This document shows positions 34,029 through 44,227 of a stretch of DNA of 64,000 nucleotides, one piece after another. Below the pieces are notes generated by a model, which did not search any database, had not been told where the DNA came from, and was given only the letters and a program-made list of their open reading frames with translations. How positions within the stretch are numbered: the stretch's first letter is position 1; each line of letters starts with the position of its first letter. The stretch covers positions 3,814,068-3,878,067 of the forward strand of contig NZ_KV917381.1 in NCBI RefSeq assembly GCF_002019795.1. The letters run 5' to 3'. This DNA comes from Bacillus alkalicellulosilyticus (lineage in GTDB: Bacteria; Bacillota; Bacilli; Bacillales; Bacillaceae_F). The translations under genes were made by a program, and so were the position numbers.

Positions 34029-35669
34029 TTACGAATTCGAATCCAACACCTTTTGCCGTTTTAATCTCGCAAAGCGGTGACCTAATATTTTTCCAGCTAA
34101 ATGAGACCTTATGCTAAGCGCCATATAGACGGCGCCACCCACAATCGTTGAAATGGCAACTAATAAAATGGCATGTAAATGCGTATCTAGTGGAATCCAA
34201 ACTTCTAATACCGTTCTTGTGATAACAACACTTCCAGCCATTATAGCAGCAAATATACCAATAAGTATTAATCTCTTTAACAGGAGAGTGTAATTGTAAG
34301 TAGCAAATTTTCCAATCGCCCAGACATTAATGATGATTAATACAGTATAACCGAGATAAGTTCCAACAACAGCTCCTAGTTCTTCTAGTGTTAAGACTAA
34401 CCAATAGTTAAGGCTAATCTTTACTAGCAAACCAAGGGAAAGACCAATAACTGCATATTTTTGACGGTTCATTCCCTGCAAGATAGCAGATGTAACTGCG
34501 GCTAGAGAGAAAAACAAAGCAATGGGAGCATAAGATCTAAGAATTTCTCCACCAATCTCCACTTCTGAAAGACCATACAGTGCCCCAAATGCTGGGTACG
34601 CTAATACAGATAGGCCAACTGCTGCTGGTAAGGTTAGAAATAAAATAATTTGATAGGTTTGCGTAATTTGTGTTTGCAGTTGCTCTTTATTTCCTGAAAT
34701 GAACGACTTTGTTATTGTAGGTACCAATGTAATTGAAAAAGCAGTCGCTAGAGCTACAGGTATAAGGATTAACTTATGTGCAGTTTGAGCAATTACCGCA
34801 AATGCCACATCCGCTTCTTCCTTTGAAAAGCCACGAGCAATTAACCCATTCACTACTGTAAACATATCAATAAGCTGAAACAAAGGAATTGCTAATCCTA
34901 CAAATGAAAGAGGGATCGCATATGAAATTAATTCCTTGTACATGCTCTTAAGAGGAATATTATGATTAACTGTACTTTCGGCTAACTGTTCATTTAAGAA
35001 GTGTCTTCTTTTGAACCAGTAATACCCGAGAACAGCCAAACCTCCCAATGCTCCTACAAATGCCCCAAATGTAGCAAAACCAACCGCAACCCCTAAATCA
35101 CCGTTGTTTACTCCGATTATTAAATACGTGACACTCAGGATAAAAGCTATCCTTACGATTTGTTCTACCACTTGGGAAACTGCTGTCGGTCCCATCGATT
35201 GAAAGCCTTGAAAGTAACCTCGAATAACTGACATAAACGGGACGACAAGTAAAGCCACACTCACCATTCGAATCGTAAACACGATGTCTTCCATTGTCCC
35301 GCCTTCAAGAACACTTTGATCACGAACAACCCACGTTGAAATCGTTGGAGCTAACCCATATAAAAGCAGAAACGTCAATAAACCCGTCAGCGTCATAACG
35401 ATTGAAGCTGATCGAAAAAGTTTCCTACCTGTATGATAGTCTCCTAACGCATTGTATTTTGAAACAAATTTCGAAACCGCAAGCGGTACACCTAAAGTGG
35501 CCATACTTAATAACACCATATAAGGTAAATAGCCATATGAATATAAGGCCATTCCTGTTTGTCCAACAATAGCAGTAAACGGAATAATATATAATAGGCC
35601 TAATAGTTTTGAAGCAAATGTGGCAGCCGTTAATATTTTCGTGCCACGTATCAATTTAGAATCAGACAT
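34029..35669 (-). CDS. murJ: Lipid II flippase MurJ (YtgP)
   Basis: A 546-residue MATE/MVF-fold membrane protein with about 14 helices. In B. subtilis YtgP is the MurJ-type flippase that moves lipid II across the membrane (established knowledge). Here it lies beside two SEDS polymerase genes, although a terminator hairpin separates it from them. Start MSDSKLIRGTKILTAATFASK with no signal peptide is normal. The YjbQ-family gene is 12 bases upstream and probably co-transcribed. Confidence 0.88.
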   Translation of the reverse strand: MSDSKLIRGTKILTAATFASKLLGLLYIIPFTAIVGQTGMALYSYGYLPYMVLLSMATLGVPLAVSKFVSKYNALGDYHTGRKLFRSASIVMTLTGLLTFLLLYGLAPTISTWVVRDQSVLEGGTMEDIVFTIRMVSVALLVVPFMSVIRGYFQGFQSMGPTAVSQVVEQIVRIAFILSVTYLIIGVNNGDLGVAVGFATFGAFVGALGGLAVLGYYWFKRRHFLNEQLAESTVNHNIPLKSMYKELISYAIPLSFVGLAIPLFQLIDMFTVVNGLIARGFSKEEADVAFAVIAQTAHKLILIPVALATAFSITLVPTITKSFISGNKEQLQTQITQTYQIILFLTLPAAVGLSVLAYPAFGALYGLSEVEIGGEILRSYAPIALFFSLAAVTSAILQGMNRQKYAVIGLSLGLLVKISLNYWLVLTLEELGAVVGTYLGYTVLIIINVWAIGKFATYNYTLLLKRLILIGIFAAIMAGSVVITRTVLEVWIPLDTHLHAILLVAISTIVGGAVYMALSIRSHLAGKILGHRFARLKRQKVLDSNS

Positions 35670-35680
35670 AATTCCTCCTG

Positions 35681-36088
35681 CTACATTGTATCTTTGACCA
35701 GCTTAATAAAATAATTACGATGACGTGGTCCATCAAATTCACAAAAATAAATGCCCTGCCATCTTCCGAGTACAAGCTCTCCATCAGAAACGATAACAGT
35801 TTGGCTTGAACCGAACGTACTTGCTTTTAAATGCGATGCTGAGTTTCCTTCCATATGTAAGTATTTCGGATGCTCCCAAGGATACACTTCATCTAGTCGC
35901 ATTAACATGTCATGAACCACATCTGGGTCTGCGTTTTCATTGATGGTGATTCCAGCCGTGGTGTGCGGACAGTAGATAGTAACCATTCCATCAGACACGT
36001 TAGCTTCCTTTAACACTTTCTCGACTTCTCTTGTAATATCAATCATTTGGTCACGTTGTTTTGTTTTTATACTCATATTTATTAGCAT
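35681..36088 (-). CDS. YjbQ/UPF0047 family protein
   Basis: A 135-residue soluble protein of the YjbQ family, which forms trimers; some members show thiamine-phosphate synthase activity in vitro. The hallmark segment [16 protein letters not shown] and the C-terminal [15 protein letters not shown] are both present. A ribosome site GGAG lies nine bases before the ATG at 36088; a second ATG four codons later ([10 protein letters not shown]) is possible. Confidence 0.85.
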   Translation of the reverse strand: MLINMSIKTKQRDQMIDITREVEKVLKEANVSDGMVTIYCPHTTAGITINENADPDVVHDMLMRLDEVYPWEHPKYLHMEGNSASHLKASTFGSSQTVIVSDGELVLGRWQGIYFCEFDGPRHRNYFIKLVKDTM

Positions 36089-36102
36089 ATATACTATCTC
36101 CT

Positions 36103-36483
36103 CTACCAGCCTGCTTCAATGGCGCGATTCATTGTAATATCTTGAAGATGTAGCATTTTCGTTTCATCGGTAATTTTATCAAATGGAATTGCAGTAACCA
36201 CGATATCAAATGGTTGATACGCTTCTTTTTCCGTTACTAGTCTTCCTGCAAAGTCTCGTTGAAATACGATGACCTTTTCCTTATCATCTATCGAAAAACA
36301 AAAAAGATAAGATGCAGAGCTTTTTTCATATAACCATTGATATTGATAATCTTGAAAATCAATGGTTACTTCCTTCTTAAATTGTGGAAGATATAACAAA
36401 AGAATATTCTTATCCTGATGCTTTGTCCAACCACCATCATCAGGCTCATAGCCTTCTATTTCTTTTGCGTGTTTAAGGTTCAA
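36103..36483 (-). CDS. Small hypothetical protein upstream of the YjbQ gene
   Basis: About 126 residues, soluble, rich in aromatic residues and beta-like ([28 protein letters not shown]). I do not recognise the family. The TTG at 36483 follows GAGGTG by six bases; a GTG three codons earlier sits on the ribosome site itself. It is followed by the YjbQ-family gene after 14 bases and divergent from ytfP. Confidence 0.6.
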   Translation of the reverse strand: MNLKHAKEIEGYEPDDGGWTKHQDKNILLLYLPQFKKEVTIDFQDYQYQWLYEKSSASYLFCFSIDDKEKVIVFQRDFAGRLVTEKEAYQPFDIVVTAIPFDKITDETKMLHLQDITMNRAIEAGW

Positions 36484-36629
36484 CTGCCTCACCTCATGAC
36501 GTGAATACTTGTATTTTCCATTTTACCCGATCTCTCGTATAAATTGTATTAATTCCACTAAAATCTTTTTAATTGACATATAAAATGTATATAATCACAA
36601 TAAGCAAAACATTAAAGGACGTGTACGAC

Positions 36630-37907
36630 ATGAAAGTAGATGTAATTGTAATTGGGGGAGGCCCCTCCGGCTTAATGGCTTCGATTGCCGCAGCCAAGCA
36701 AGGAGTTAAAGTATTATTACTAGACAAAGGAGACAAGCTAGGAAGAAAACTTGCGATTTCAGGTGGAGGACGTTGCAATGTCACTAACCGAATGGACCAA
36801 GCAGAGCTTATTGCTCACATCCCCGGCAATGGACGATTCATGCACAGTCCTTTCTCTGTGTTTAATAATGAAAATATCATTACTTTCTTTGAAAACTTGG
36901 GAATCGAGTTAAAAGAAGAAGACCGCGGCAGAATGTTTCCTGTAACGGATAAAGCAACGACCGTTGTTGAGACGCTTCTCCGAAAAGTGAAAGAACTAGG
37001 GGTCATCATCCGAACCAATACTGCCGTTAAAAAAGTTCATTTTGATGAGGAGAAAGTGAAAGGGGTCACTGTGATGTCAGGGGAACGAATTGATGCGACT
37101 TCCGTCATTATAGCGACAGGCGGTAAAAGTGTACCTCAAACCGGTTCTACTGGCGATGGCTATCCATGGGCAAAACAAGCTGGACATACGATTACTGAGT
37201 TGTATCCGACAGAAGTACCGATTACATCAAATGAACCGTTTATACGTAAGAAAGTACTCCAAGGACTTTCTTTGCGTGATATTGAACTCTCTGTCTTAAA
37301 TCCTAAAGGAAAACGAATTAAAACACATGATGGAGATATGATATTTACGCATTTTGGGATATCAGGTCCTACTGCGTTACGTTGCAGTCAATATGTCGTA
37401 AAGGCTTTAAAGAAATTTGATACCTCAACGATAGATATGGTCATTGACTCTATGCCTAAGCAATCGGAAGAACAACTTTTTCAGACCATACGAAAAATGC
37501 TTACTTATGAACCAAAAAAAGCGTTAAAAACAATAACAAAAGGCCTTATTCCAGAACGATTATTGCATTTCTTCTTTGAAAGGTTACAGCTAGACCCAAC
37601 GAAAGCAGGGGCATCAGTATCAAATGAAGAAGTACGCTCACTTGCCAACATCATTAAAGAATTTCGATTTGCTGTAACTGGTACGCTTTCGATCGAAAAA
37701 GCTTTTGTAACCGGTGGAGGAGTATCAGTAAAAGAAATTCATCCAAAAACTATGGAATCTAAAAAGAAGAGTGGATTATTCTTTTGTGGCGAAGTGGTCG
37801 ATATTCATGGATATACAGGCGGGTATAATATTACAGTTGCTTTTTCAACTGGATTTACAGCGGGAAAAGCTGCAGGCGAGAAAAGCAAACACGTGTACGA
37901 GTTATAA
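36630..37907 (+). CDS. ytfP: FAD-dependent oxidoreductase of the HI0933 family (YtfP)
   Basis: A 425-residue flavoprotein. The dinucleotide fold [21 protein letters not shown] starts near residue 5, followed by [16 protein letters not shown], and the C-terminus has [23 protein letters not shown], both typical of this family. The reaction is unknown. The ATG at 36630 follows AAAGGACGTG; a longer upstream reading would extend the Rossmann start unnaturally. It ends at the DnaA-box cluster. Confidence 0.88.
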   Translation: MKVDVIVIGGGPSGLMASIAAAKQGVKVLLLDKGDKLGRKLAISGGGRCNVTNRMDQAELIAHIPGNGRFMHSPFSVFNNENIITFFENLGIELKEEDRGRMFPVTDKATTVVETLLRKVKELGVIIRTNTAVKKVHFDEEKVKGVTVMSGERIDATSVIIATGGKSVPQTGSTGDGYPWAKQAGHTITELYPTEVPITSNEPFIRKKVLQGLSLRDIELSVLNPKGKRIKTHDGDMIFTHFGISGPTALRCSQYVVKALKKFDTSTIDMVIDSMPKQSEEQLFQTIRKMLTYEPKKALKTITKGLIPERLLHFFFERLQLDPTKAGASVSNEEVRSLANIIKEFRFAVTGTLSIEKAFVTGGGVSVKEIHPKTMESKKKSGLFFCGEVVDIHGYTGGYNITVAFSTGFTAGKAAGEKSKHVYEL

Positions 37908-37941
37908 ACAGGTTTATACACAGGCTGTGGATAAACCTGTT
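37907..37941 (+). terminator. Hairpin at the ytfP 3' end
   Basis: AACAGGTTTAT (37907-37917) pairs perfectly with ATAAACCTGTT (37931-37941); CAGCTTTTTC follows. Two DnaA-box-like 9-mers extend from the arms into the loop. Confidence 0.6.
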
Positions 37942-38170
37942 CACAGCTTTTTCTATCTTTCTTTACAATTTTTTAACGTTTCGACAGCATTTTCTTCACA
38001 ATTCATTGCGCTTGTGGAAAACACTCTCACTTATTCACATTTTTATTCACAATCCAACTAGTTATCCCCAATCCGTTGTTAGAAAATTACCTTTATTATA
38101 AAAAGTTATTCACATTTCGACAAATCCCCTACTAACTTAAAGTTTTTATCAGAATTATTTCTGTGGAAAA
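37914..38170. promoter_or_regulatory. DnaA-box cluster
   Basis: Nine-mers with at most one mismatch to TTATCCACA: TTATACACA 37914, a perfect TTATCCACA on the minus strand at 37926-37934, TTTTCCACA (minus) 38013, TTATTCACA 38031, 38043 and 38106, TTATCCCCA 38062, TTTTCCACA (minus) 38162. A ninth (TTCTTCACA, 37992) has two mismatches. This fills the gap between ytfP and leuS; no gene is seen. No dnaA or dnaN is in the window, so it is not evidently oriC. Confidence 0.7.
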
Positions 38171-38215
38171 AAGAGACCCTCACTAGGGATACCACCTTTG
38201 TGAGGGTCTCTTATT
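38168..38215 (-). terminator. Terminator of leuS
   Basis: AAGAGACCCTCAC pairs with GTGAGGGTCTCTT; on the minus strand CTCTTTTTTCC follows. Confidence 0.85.
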
Positions 38216-38216
38216 A

Positions 38217-40637
38217 TTAGTTCGCTACAATATTAACAAGTTTTCCTGGGACGGTGATTACTTTCCGAACCGTTTTTCCCTCTAGTTCTCCACTTATTTT
38301 TTCATGAGCTAATGCCACTTCTTCCATATGCTCTTTTGTAGACTCTTTTGGCATGACGAGTTTTGCTTTTAGTTTACCATTGATTTGGCAAACAATTTCA
38401 ATTTCATCTTCTACTAATAAAGACTCATCGTATGTTGGCCAGCTTGTGTAGGATATTGAACCTTCTTCTCCTAATTTGCTCCATAACTCTTCGCTCAAAT
38501 GAGGCGCGATTGGAGAAAGCACTTGCACAAAGCCTTTTAGCAACTCTTTAGGCAAGCTCTCTTGTTTATAGCCTTCATTTATGAATACCATAAGTTGAGA
38601 AATTGCTACGTTGAAACGAAGACCTTCAAAATCATCTGTTACTTTTTTAACGGTCTGATGATAAATTCTTGTAAATGAATCGGTACCAGACTGTTCACTA
38701 ATTTTCTCATTCAACTGTCCTGTTTCTTCATTGATAAATAAGCGCCAAATGCGGTCTAGGAAACGGCGTGCACCATCTAAGCCATTTTCAGACCAAGCAA
38801 TCGATGCATCAAGAGGTCCCATAAACATTTCGTATAAACGTAACGTATCGGCTCCATGGCTTTCAACGATTTCATCAGGATTAACAACATTCCCTTTAGA
38901 CTTACTCATTTTTTCGTTGTTTTCCCCAAGAATCATTCCTTGATTAAACAAACGTTGGAACGGCTCTTTTGTTGGAACCACACCAAGGTCATAAAGAACT
39001 TTGTGCCAGAAACGAGCATATAGCAAGTGAAGAACCGCATGCTCAGCCCCACCAATATAAATATCAACTGGTAACCATTTTTTGATTTTTTCTGGGTCTG
39101 CTAACGCCTCTGTGTTATGAGGGTCAATATAGCGAATATAATACCAGCAGCTTCCTGCCCATTGCGGCATTGTATTCGTCTCACGGCGACCTTTTTGTCC
39201 CGTTTCTTTATCTACTACCTCTAACCAGTCTTTTGCATTCGCAAGTGGAGACTCTCCAGTACCAGATGGTTTAATTTCATCCATCTCAGGTAAAAGAAGT
39301 GGAAGCTCTTCTTCTGGAACTGGCTTTAATGAACCGTCCTCTAAATGGATAATTGGAATTGGCTCGCCCCAATAGCGTTGACGACTAAATAACCAATCAC
39401 GTAAGCGATACGTAATCTTCTTTGTTCCTTTTCCTTTTTCCTCTAGCCATTCAATCATCTTTTGAATCGCCTGTGCTTTTGATAGACCGTTTAAGAAATC
39501 AGAGTTCACAAGCTTTCCGTCTTCTGTATACGCTTGTTTTTCAATATCTCCGCCAGATACGACTTCTTTAATTTCTAAATTAAACTCTTTTGCAAACTCA
39601 TAGTCTCTTTCATCATGAGCTGGAACAGCCATAATCGCACCGGTTCCATAACTTACAAGAACATAATCAGCAATCCAAATCGGAAGCTTTGCCCCATTTA
39701 CTGGATTGATTGCATAGGCACCCGTAAATACTCCTGTCTTTTCTTTTGAAAGCTCTGTTCGCTCAAGGTCGCTTTTTGTTGAGACTTTCTTTTGATACGC
39801 TTCAACAGCTTCTCTTTGCGCATCTGTCGTCACTTTTTCAACCAATTTATGCTCAGGAGCTAACACCATGTAAGTCGCCCCAAATAACGTATCAGGTCGA
39901 GTTGTGAAAACAGTGATGTCTTCTTCATGACCATCAAGAGAGAAAGTAACTTCTGCTCCTTCCGAACGACCAATCCAGTTACGCTGCATATCTTTAATGC
40001 TTTCTGGCCAATCAAGCTCCTCTAAATCTTCAAGTAAGCGGTCAGCATAAGCTGTAATCTTCAACATCCATTGTTTCATCGGACGACGTTCAACTGGATG
40101 TCCACCACGCTCACTTTTTCCGTCAATAACTTCTTCGTTTGCAAGAACAGTTCCAAGTGCTGGGCACCAGTTTACTGCAACTTCATCGATATAGGCTAAT
40201 CCCTTTTTATAAAGCTGTAGGAAAATCCATTGCGTCCACTTATAATACTTCGGGTCAGTTGTGTCGACTTCACGGTCCCAATCATAGGAAAAGCCAAGAG
40301 CTTTAATTTGACGGCGGAAGTTATCGATATTGATTTGTGTAAATTCACGAGGATGTTTTCCAGTATCTAAAGCATACTGCTCAGCCGGTAATCCAAATGC
40401 ATCCCATCCCATTGGATGAAGTACGTTATAGCCTTGCATTCTTTTCATGCGTGATAAAATATCTGTCGCTGTATAACCCTCTGGATGACCTACATGCAGA
40501 CCTGCTCCAGATGGATAAGGAAACATATCTAATGCATAAAACTTTGGTTTCCCTTCATCTTCCGTTGTTTGAAATACTTTATTGTCTTCCCAAAAACGTT
40601 GCCATTTCAATTCAATATCTTTATGAGAATACGACAT
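38217..40637 (-). CDS. leuS: Leucyl-tRNA synthetase
   Basis: Charges tRNA-Leu. Class I signatures HVGH (in [14 protein letters not shown]) and KMSKS (in [10 protein letters not shown]) are present, together with the editing domain threonine-rich segment [14 protein letters not shown]. The 806-residue length is standard. A full T-box leader with a CUC leucine specifier and a sigma-A-type promoter lies upstream. Confidence 0.98.
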   Translation of the reverse strand: MSYSHKDIELKWQRFWEDNKVFQTTEDEGKPKFYALDMFPYPSGAGLHVGHPEGYTATDILSRMKRMQGYNVLHPMGWDAFGLPAEQYALDTGKHPREFTQINIDNFRRQIKALGFSYDWDREVDTTDPKYYKWTQWIFLQLYKKGLAYIDEVAVNWCPALGTVLANEEVIDGKSERGGHPVERRPMKQWMLKITAYADRLLEDLEELDWPESIKDMQRNWIGRSEGAEVTFSLDGHEEDITVFTTRPDTLFGATYMVLAPEHKLVEKVTTDAQREAVEAYQKKVSTKSDLERTELSKEKTGVFTGAYAINPVNGAKLPIWIADYVLVSYGTGAIMAVPAHDERDYEFAKEFNLEIKEVVSGGDIEKQAYTEDGKLVNSDFLNGLSKAQAIQKMIEWLEEKGKGTKKITYRLRDWLFSRQRYWGEPIPIIHLEDGSLKPVPEEELPLLLPEMDEIKPSGTGESPLANAKDWLEVVDKETGQKGRRETNTMPQWAGSCWYYIRYIDPHNTEALADPEKIKKWLPVDIYIGGAEHAVLHLLYARFWHKVLYDLGVVPTKEPFQRLFNQGMILGENNEKMSKSKGNVVNPDEIVESHGADTLRLYEMFMGPLDASIAWSENGLDGARRFLDRIWRLFINEETGQLNEKISEQSGTDSFTRIYHQTVKKVTDDFEGLRFNVAISQLMVFINEGYKQESLPKELLKGFVQVLSPIAPHLSEELWSKLGEEGSISYTSWPTYDESLLVEDEIEIVCQINGKLKAKLVMPKESTKEHMEEVALAHEKISGELEGKTVRKVITVPGKLVNIVAN

Positions 40638-40684
40638 TTTTCTTCCTCCTCTTATAAAATATGTATAAAAGCTTAGAAAACGAT

Positions 40685-40945
40685 AGAAAAACCTCCCACC
40701 CCTAGCGTTATCGTTAGGGACGAGAGGTTGTTGATAATTTTATAATTCCCGCGGTACCACCCAAATTAGTAAATAAAAAGATTTATTTACTCACTTATAT
40801 TCCTTAACGCGGAAAACGTCAGAAGCTACTTTATTCGCAACTGCAACTTTAAGGCGAGTTCATAGCTTCAATCCATTGACTCGCACCAGCCGTCAACTCT
40901 CTTAAGGATGTTAACTATTACTACTCCTCTTCATCGTTTTTGAAG
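40685..40945 (-). promoter_or_regulatory. T-box leader of leuS
   Basis: The T-box sequence TGGGTGGTACCGCGGG is at 40763-40745 on the minus strand. Stem I contains GGTGCGAG, and the specifier codon CTC (leucine) is read at 40858-40856 in GAACTCGCC. The terminator hairpin (40690-40729) ends in TTTTTCT before the gene. Uncharged tRNA-Leu should favour the antiterminator. Confidence 0.95.
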
Positions 40946-40983
40946 TTTAGGATATTAATTTCAGATTTATCTCAATACATGTT

Positions 40984-41012
40984 ATTTTATGAATTTGTCG
41001 ATTTCCTGTCAA
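40984..41012 (-). promoter_or_regulatory. leuS promoter
   Basis: TTGACA (41012-41007) and TAAAAT (40989-40984) on the minus strand, separated by 17 bases, placed just upstream of the T-box leader. Confidence 0.75.
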
Positions 41013-41142
41013 GACTTCTCTACCATTATTGCCAATTCTTTTTTAAGAAATACTTTGTTTTTACGATAACCAGGGGTCTGTTCGTGTTTTTATGCTGATT
41101 ATGATAGGATAGGAAAAGCATAAGGCAAGAAAGGTGAGAAAC

Positions 41143-42114
41143 ATGGATAAACAGTATGAACCTGTTCCTCTTTTATTTGGGGAAAAACGTTATCACACAT
41201 GGAATTTTCATTTACGACAACATTTCGGCGAAAAGATTTTTAAAGTTCCTCTTGATGCCGGCTTTGATTGCCCTAATCGAGACGGGGCTGTCGCAAGTGG
41301 CGGCTGTACGTTTTGTAGTGAACGGGGGTCTGGAGACTTTGCGGGTGACCGTACAGATGATGTTGTCACTCAGTTTCATACCATCAAAGACCGAATGCAT
41401 AAAAAGTGGAAAACAGGTCAGTACATTGGCTATTTCCAAGCCTACAGCAATACGTACGCGCCAGTGTCAGAGCTTCGAGAATTATTTGAAGCCATTTTAA
41501 AACAAGAAGGTGTTGTCGGTTTATCGATTGCCACCCGTCCTGATTGTCTACCAGATGATGTCGTTGAATATTTAGCTGAATTACATGAACGTACTTATCT
41601 ATGGGTTGAGCTAGGATTACAAACAGTTCATGAACGAACAGCTTTATTAATTAATAGAGCTCATGATTATCAATGCTACAAGGATGGAGTTGCTAAACTA
41701 AGAAAGCACGGCATTCGTGTCTGTTCTCATATAATAAATGGACTTCCTTTAGAAACTACTTCGATGATGCTCGAGACAGCCAAAGAAGTCGCAAAACTCG
41801 ATGTGCAAGGGATTAAGATTCATTTGCTTCATTTAATGAAACGCACACCTATGGTTAAACAATATGAAAATGGCTTACTAGAATTTATGAATTTTGAGGA
41901 ATACGTTAAGTTAGTTGTTGACCAATTAGAGATACTACCTCCTGAGATGATTATTCATCGGTTAACAGGAGATGGACCCGCTGACATGGTAATTGGACCA
42001 ATGTGGAGTTTAAAAAAATGGGATGTCTTGAATGCGATTGAGGCCGAGTTAAAACGACGAAACTCTTGGCAAGGTAGGTTATACAATTTACCTCAGGGGG
42101 TATCATCACTATGA
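41143..42114 (+). CDS. ytqA: Radical SAM protein YtqA (TIGR01212-type)
   Basis: A 323-residue radical SAM enzyme. The cluster segment is CPNRDGAVASGGCTFC, with the final two cysteines as in CxxC and a preceding Cys at longer spacing; the following LSIATRPDCLPDD is typical of this family. Substrate is not known. The ATG at 41143 follows AAAGGTGA. The end overlaps ytqB by four bases, so the genes are coupled; a tRNA-related role for ytqA is a guess from that neighbour. Confidence 0.88.
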   Translation: MDKQYEPVPLLFGEKRYHTWNFHLRQHFGEKIFKVPLDAGFDCPNRDGAVASGGCTFCSERGSGDFAGDRTDDVVTQFHTIKDRMHKKWKTGQYIGYFQAYSNTYAPVSELRELFEAILKQEGVVGLSIATRPDCLPDDVVEYLAELHERTYLWVELGLQTVHERTALLINRAHDYQCYKDGVAKLRKHGIRVCSHIINGLPLETTSMMLETAKEVAKLDVQGIKIHLLHLMKRTPMVKQYENGLLEFMNFEEYVKLVVDQLEILPPEMIIHRLTGDGPADMVIGPMWSLKKWDVLNAIEAELKRRNSWQGRLYNLPQGVSSL

Positions 42115-42689
42115 ATTTAATTCGGATCCTCCCTTTTGCACGCAATTTACTAGAGTCTGTTCTTGGCGAAGGAGATGTTGCTGTCGACGGAACAGCAGGT
42201 AACGGGCACGATACCTTATTTCTAGCGCAATTAGTCGGAAAAACCGGTCACGTTTATAGCTTTGATATCCAAGCTGAGGCTTTAAAAAATACTAAAACAC
42301 GTCTTGAAGAAAATGGGGCTAGCAACCAAGTCACGCTCATTCATAAGGGTCATGAAGGGGTGAAAGACTTTATACCTTCATCTGGTTACGATAAGTTAAA
42401 AGCAGCGATTTTTAATTTAGGCTACCTGCCTGGAGGAGACAAATCGATAGTAACCACCGCCGATACTACGATTACGGCAATAGAATCTTTGTTTGAGATG
42501 ATGGCCCCCGGGGGCATCATTATACTTGTGATCTATCACGGTCATGAAGAAGGAAAGCTAGAGAAACATGCGGTTGTAGAATATGCCTCGCACTTGCCAC
42601 AAGATAAAGCCCATGTTCTTCAATACCAATTCATTAATCAAAAAAACGACCCACCGTTTATTATTGCGATTGAAAAAAAGACGGTATAG
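42111..42689 (+). CDS. mnmM: tRNA 5-aminomethyluridine methyltransferase MnmM (YtqB)
   Basis: A SAM-dependent methyltransferase of 192 residues. The SAM site VDGTAGNGHDTLFLAQLV and the characteristic AIFNLGYLPGGDK are present. From memory, B. subtilis YtqB has been shown to methylate nm5(s2)U to mnm5(s2)U at the wobble position of tRNA and was named MnmM; I rely on that. It is translationally coupled to ytqA and ends in its own terminator. Confidence 0.85.
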   Translation: MNLIRILPFARNLLESVLGEGDVAVDGTAGNGHDTLFLAQLVGKTGHVYSFDIQAEALKNTKTRLEENGASNQVTLIHKGHEGVKDFIPSSGYDKLKAAIFNLGYLPGGDKSIVTTADTTITAIESLFEMMAPGGIIILVIYHGHEEGKLEKHAVVEYASHLPQDKAHVLQYQFINQKNDPPFIIAIEKKTV

Positions 42690-42703
42690 GCCGTCTTTTT
42701 TTG
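42679..42703 (+). terminator. Terminator of ytqAB
   Basis: AGACGG pairs with CCGTCT followed by TTTTTTT; the stem includes the ytqB stop codon. Confidence 0.8.
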
Positions 42704-42719
42704 ATTGAGGACGTTATTT

Positions 42720-42815
42720 CTTACGGACCCTCAGTCCGCTATTTTGTTGAAAATGCCCTTTTTTTAAAGCTAACGGACACACGTTCCGCTATTTGCACAA
42801 AATAGCGGGAGTTTC
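42720..42815. repeat. Left arm of a long inverted repeat, with left target duplication
   Basis: TTACGGACCCTCAGTCCGCT, a poly-T run, then AGCTAACGGACACACGTTCC matches the reverse complement of the sequence at 44245-44333. A small hairpin CCGCTATTT/AAAATAGCGG and the 8-bp duplication GGAGTTTC (42808-42815) follow. Confidence 0.7.
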
Positions 42816-42917
42816 GATTAAGTCCGTATAATTGTGTAAAAACAAAAAGAGTCATTTTATACCTTCTTGGCTACAATGTTTAACAACCACGAAAAACATG
42901 AGAAGAGGGAATATAAA

Positions 42918-44084
42918 ATGACTCAAATACAGTTTAACCTAGATATTGATGTTTTAAAAGAATCTGTGATGAATTCGAATATTGATGCAGTTGTAAAATC
43001 TTCAATTGTATTAGTTCTTAATGAGTTTATGGAGAAAGAACGGGATGAGCATTTACAAGCATCTGCCTATGAGCGTTCTCCAGAACGCCGGGATTACCGT
43101 AATGGATATTATGAGCGTGAGCTACTGATTAGTATTGGAAAAATTAAATTACGTGTACCTCGTACAAGAGAAGGAGACTTTTCAACTTCTATATTTGAAC
43201 GGTTTTCTCGCGTAGACCAAGCACTAACTCTTTCTATGTTAGAAATGGTGGTAAATGGGGTGTCAACACGAAAAGTAAAAAACATTGTAGAACAACTTTG
43301 CGGAGAAAGTGTATCCAAATCATTTGTTTCGTCCCTAACGGAGAAGCTTGATCCTGTTGTGAATAAATGGGCTAATCGACCACTTAATGTCCAGTATTTT
43401 CCTTACCTCTATGCAGATGCCATGTATATTAAGGTGCGTGAACATAATAAAGTTGTACCCAAAGCAGTCTATCTTATGACGGCAATGGATGAGGAAAAAA
43501 AGAGGCAAGTTATTGGATTAAAAATAGACCACGCTGAGAGTTTCGAGGCGTGGCAAGGGTTCTTCAGTGATTTAAAAGCGCGAGGACTCCAATCTCCTAA
43601 ACTTATTGTCTCTGATGCCCATGCTGGATTAAAAAAGGCTATAGACCGAGAATTTATCGGAACTTCATGGCAAAGGTGTTCCGTTCACTTTAAACGAAAC
43701 ATTATTAATAAACTTCCCAAAAAAGGGTCTAGCCAGGTCATAGCAGATTTGAGAAGAATATACCAAACAATCTCTTGTGAAGAAGCAAGGAAATTTAAAG
43801 ATGACCTTCTCATGAATCACCAAGATAATCCCAAGTTGAAGAAGGCAATTGAAATCCTTGAAGACGGATTTGAAGAATCCATTCAATATTTAAATGAACC
43901 AAAAATGTATCAACGACACCTATCAAGTACCAACTCGTTAGAGCGTCTAAATCAGGAAATAAGAAGACGAGAAAGAGTCATTCGTATTTTTCCAAATACA
44001 CAATCAGCTTTTCGATTAATTGGGGCGCTATTAATGGAGAATGAAAACCTTCAGTTAAATAGGAGATATACTCTAAAGCCCTAA
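42918..44084 (+). CDS. IS256-family transposase
   Basis: A 388-residue mutator-type transposase. The DDE residues are visible in YLYADAMYIKV, LIVSDAHAGLKKA and STNSLERLNQEIRRR. The C-terminal RRRERVIRIFPN is also typical. The ATG at 42918 is preceded by GAGGG. No frameshift or internal stop was seen, so it is probably active. Confidence 0.95.
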   Translation: MTQIQFNLDIDVLKESVMNSNIDAVVKSSIVLVLNEFMEKERDEHLQASAYERSPERRDYRNGYYERELLISIGKIKLRVPRTREGDFSTSIFERFSRVDQALTLSMLEMVVNGVSTRKVKNIVEQLCGESVSKSFVSSLTEKLDPVVNKWANRPLNVQYFPYLYADAMYIKVREHNKVVPKAVYLMTAMDEEKKRQVIGLKIDHAESFEAWQGFFSDLKARGLQSPKLIVSDAHAGLKKAIDREFIGTSWQRCSVHFKRNIINKLPKKGSSQVIADLRRIYQTISCEEARKFKDDLLMNHQDNPKLKKAIEILEDGFEESIQYLNEPKMYQRHLSSTNSLERLNQEIRRRERVIRIFPNTQSAFRLIGALLMENENLQLNRRYTLKP

Positions 44085-44106
44085 ACCAGCGAGCCGCGCG
44101 AAGCGA

Positions 44107-44154
44107 GATTTTGGTTACTTGGAAGGGGGGACCCCCTTCCAAGTAACCAAAATC
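44107..44154. terminator. 23-bp hairpin downstream of the transposase
   Basis: GATTTTGGTTACTTGGAAGG (continuing GGG) pairs perfectly with its complement across a minimal loop. It lies between the transposase stop codon and the right IS end and can end transcription in both directions. Confidence 0.75.
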
Positions 44155-44227
44155 AAAAACTAACTATATATCATTATAGGTTGTAACATTGTAGCTAAGT
44201 AATTTACACATTATTCTGGACTTGACT

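Larger units (their letters stand above)
42816..44227 (+). mobile_element. IS256-family insertion sequence, apparently intact
   Basis: The ends read inward as GATTAAGTCCGTATAATTG and AGTCAAGTCCAGAATAATG, imperfect inverted repeats of about 25 bp. The 1412-bp element is flanked by 8-bp direct repeats GGAGTTTC (42808-42815 and 44228-44235), as expected for this family. It holds one full transposase gene and a 23-bp hairpin (44107-44154) after it. Confidence 0.88.

Noticed and set aside
37914-38170. Chromosomal origin oriC
   Set aside because: DnaA-box-like 9-mers are present but dnaA, dnaN, rpmH and the AT-rich unwinding region typical of Bacillus oriC are not in the window.
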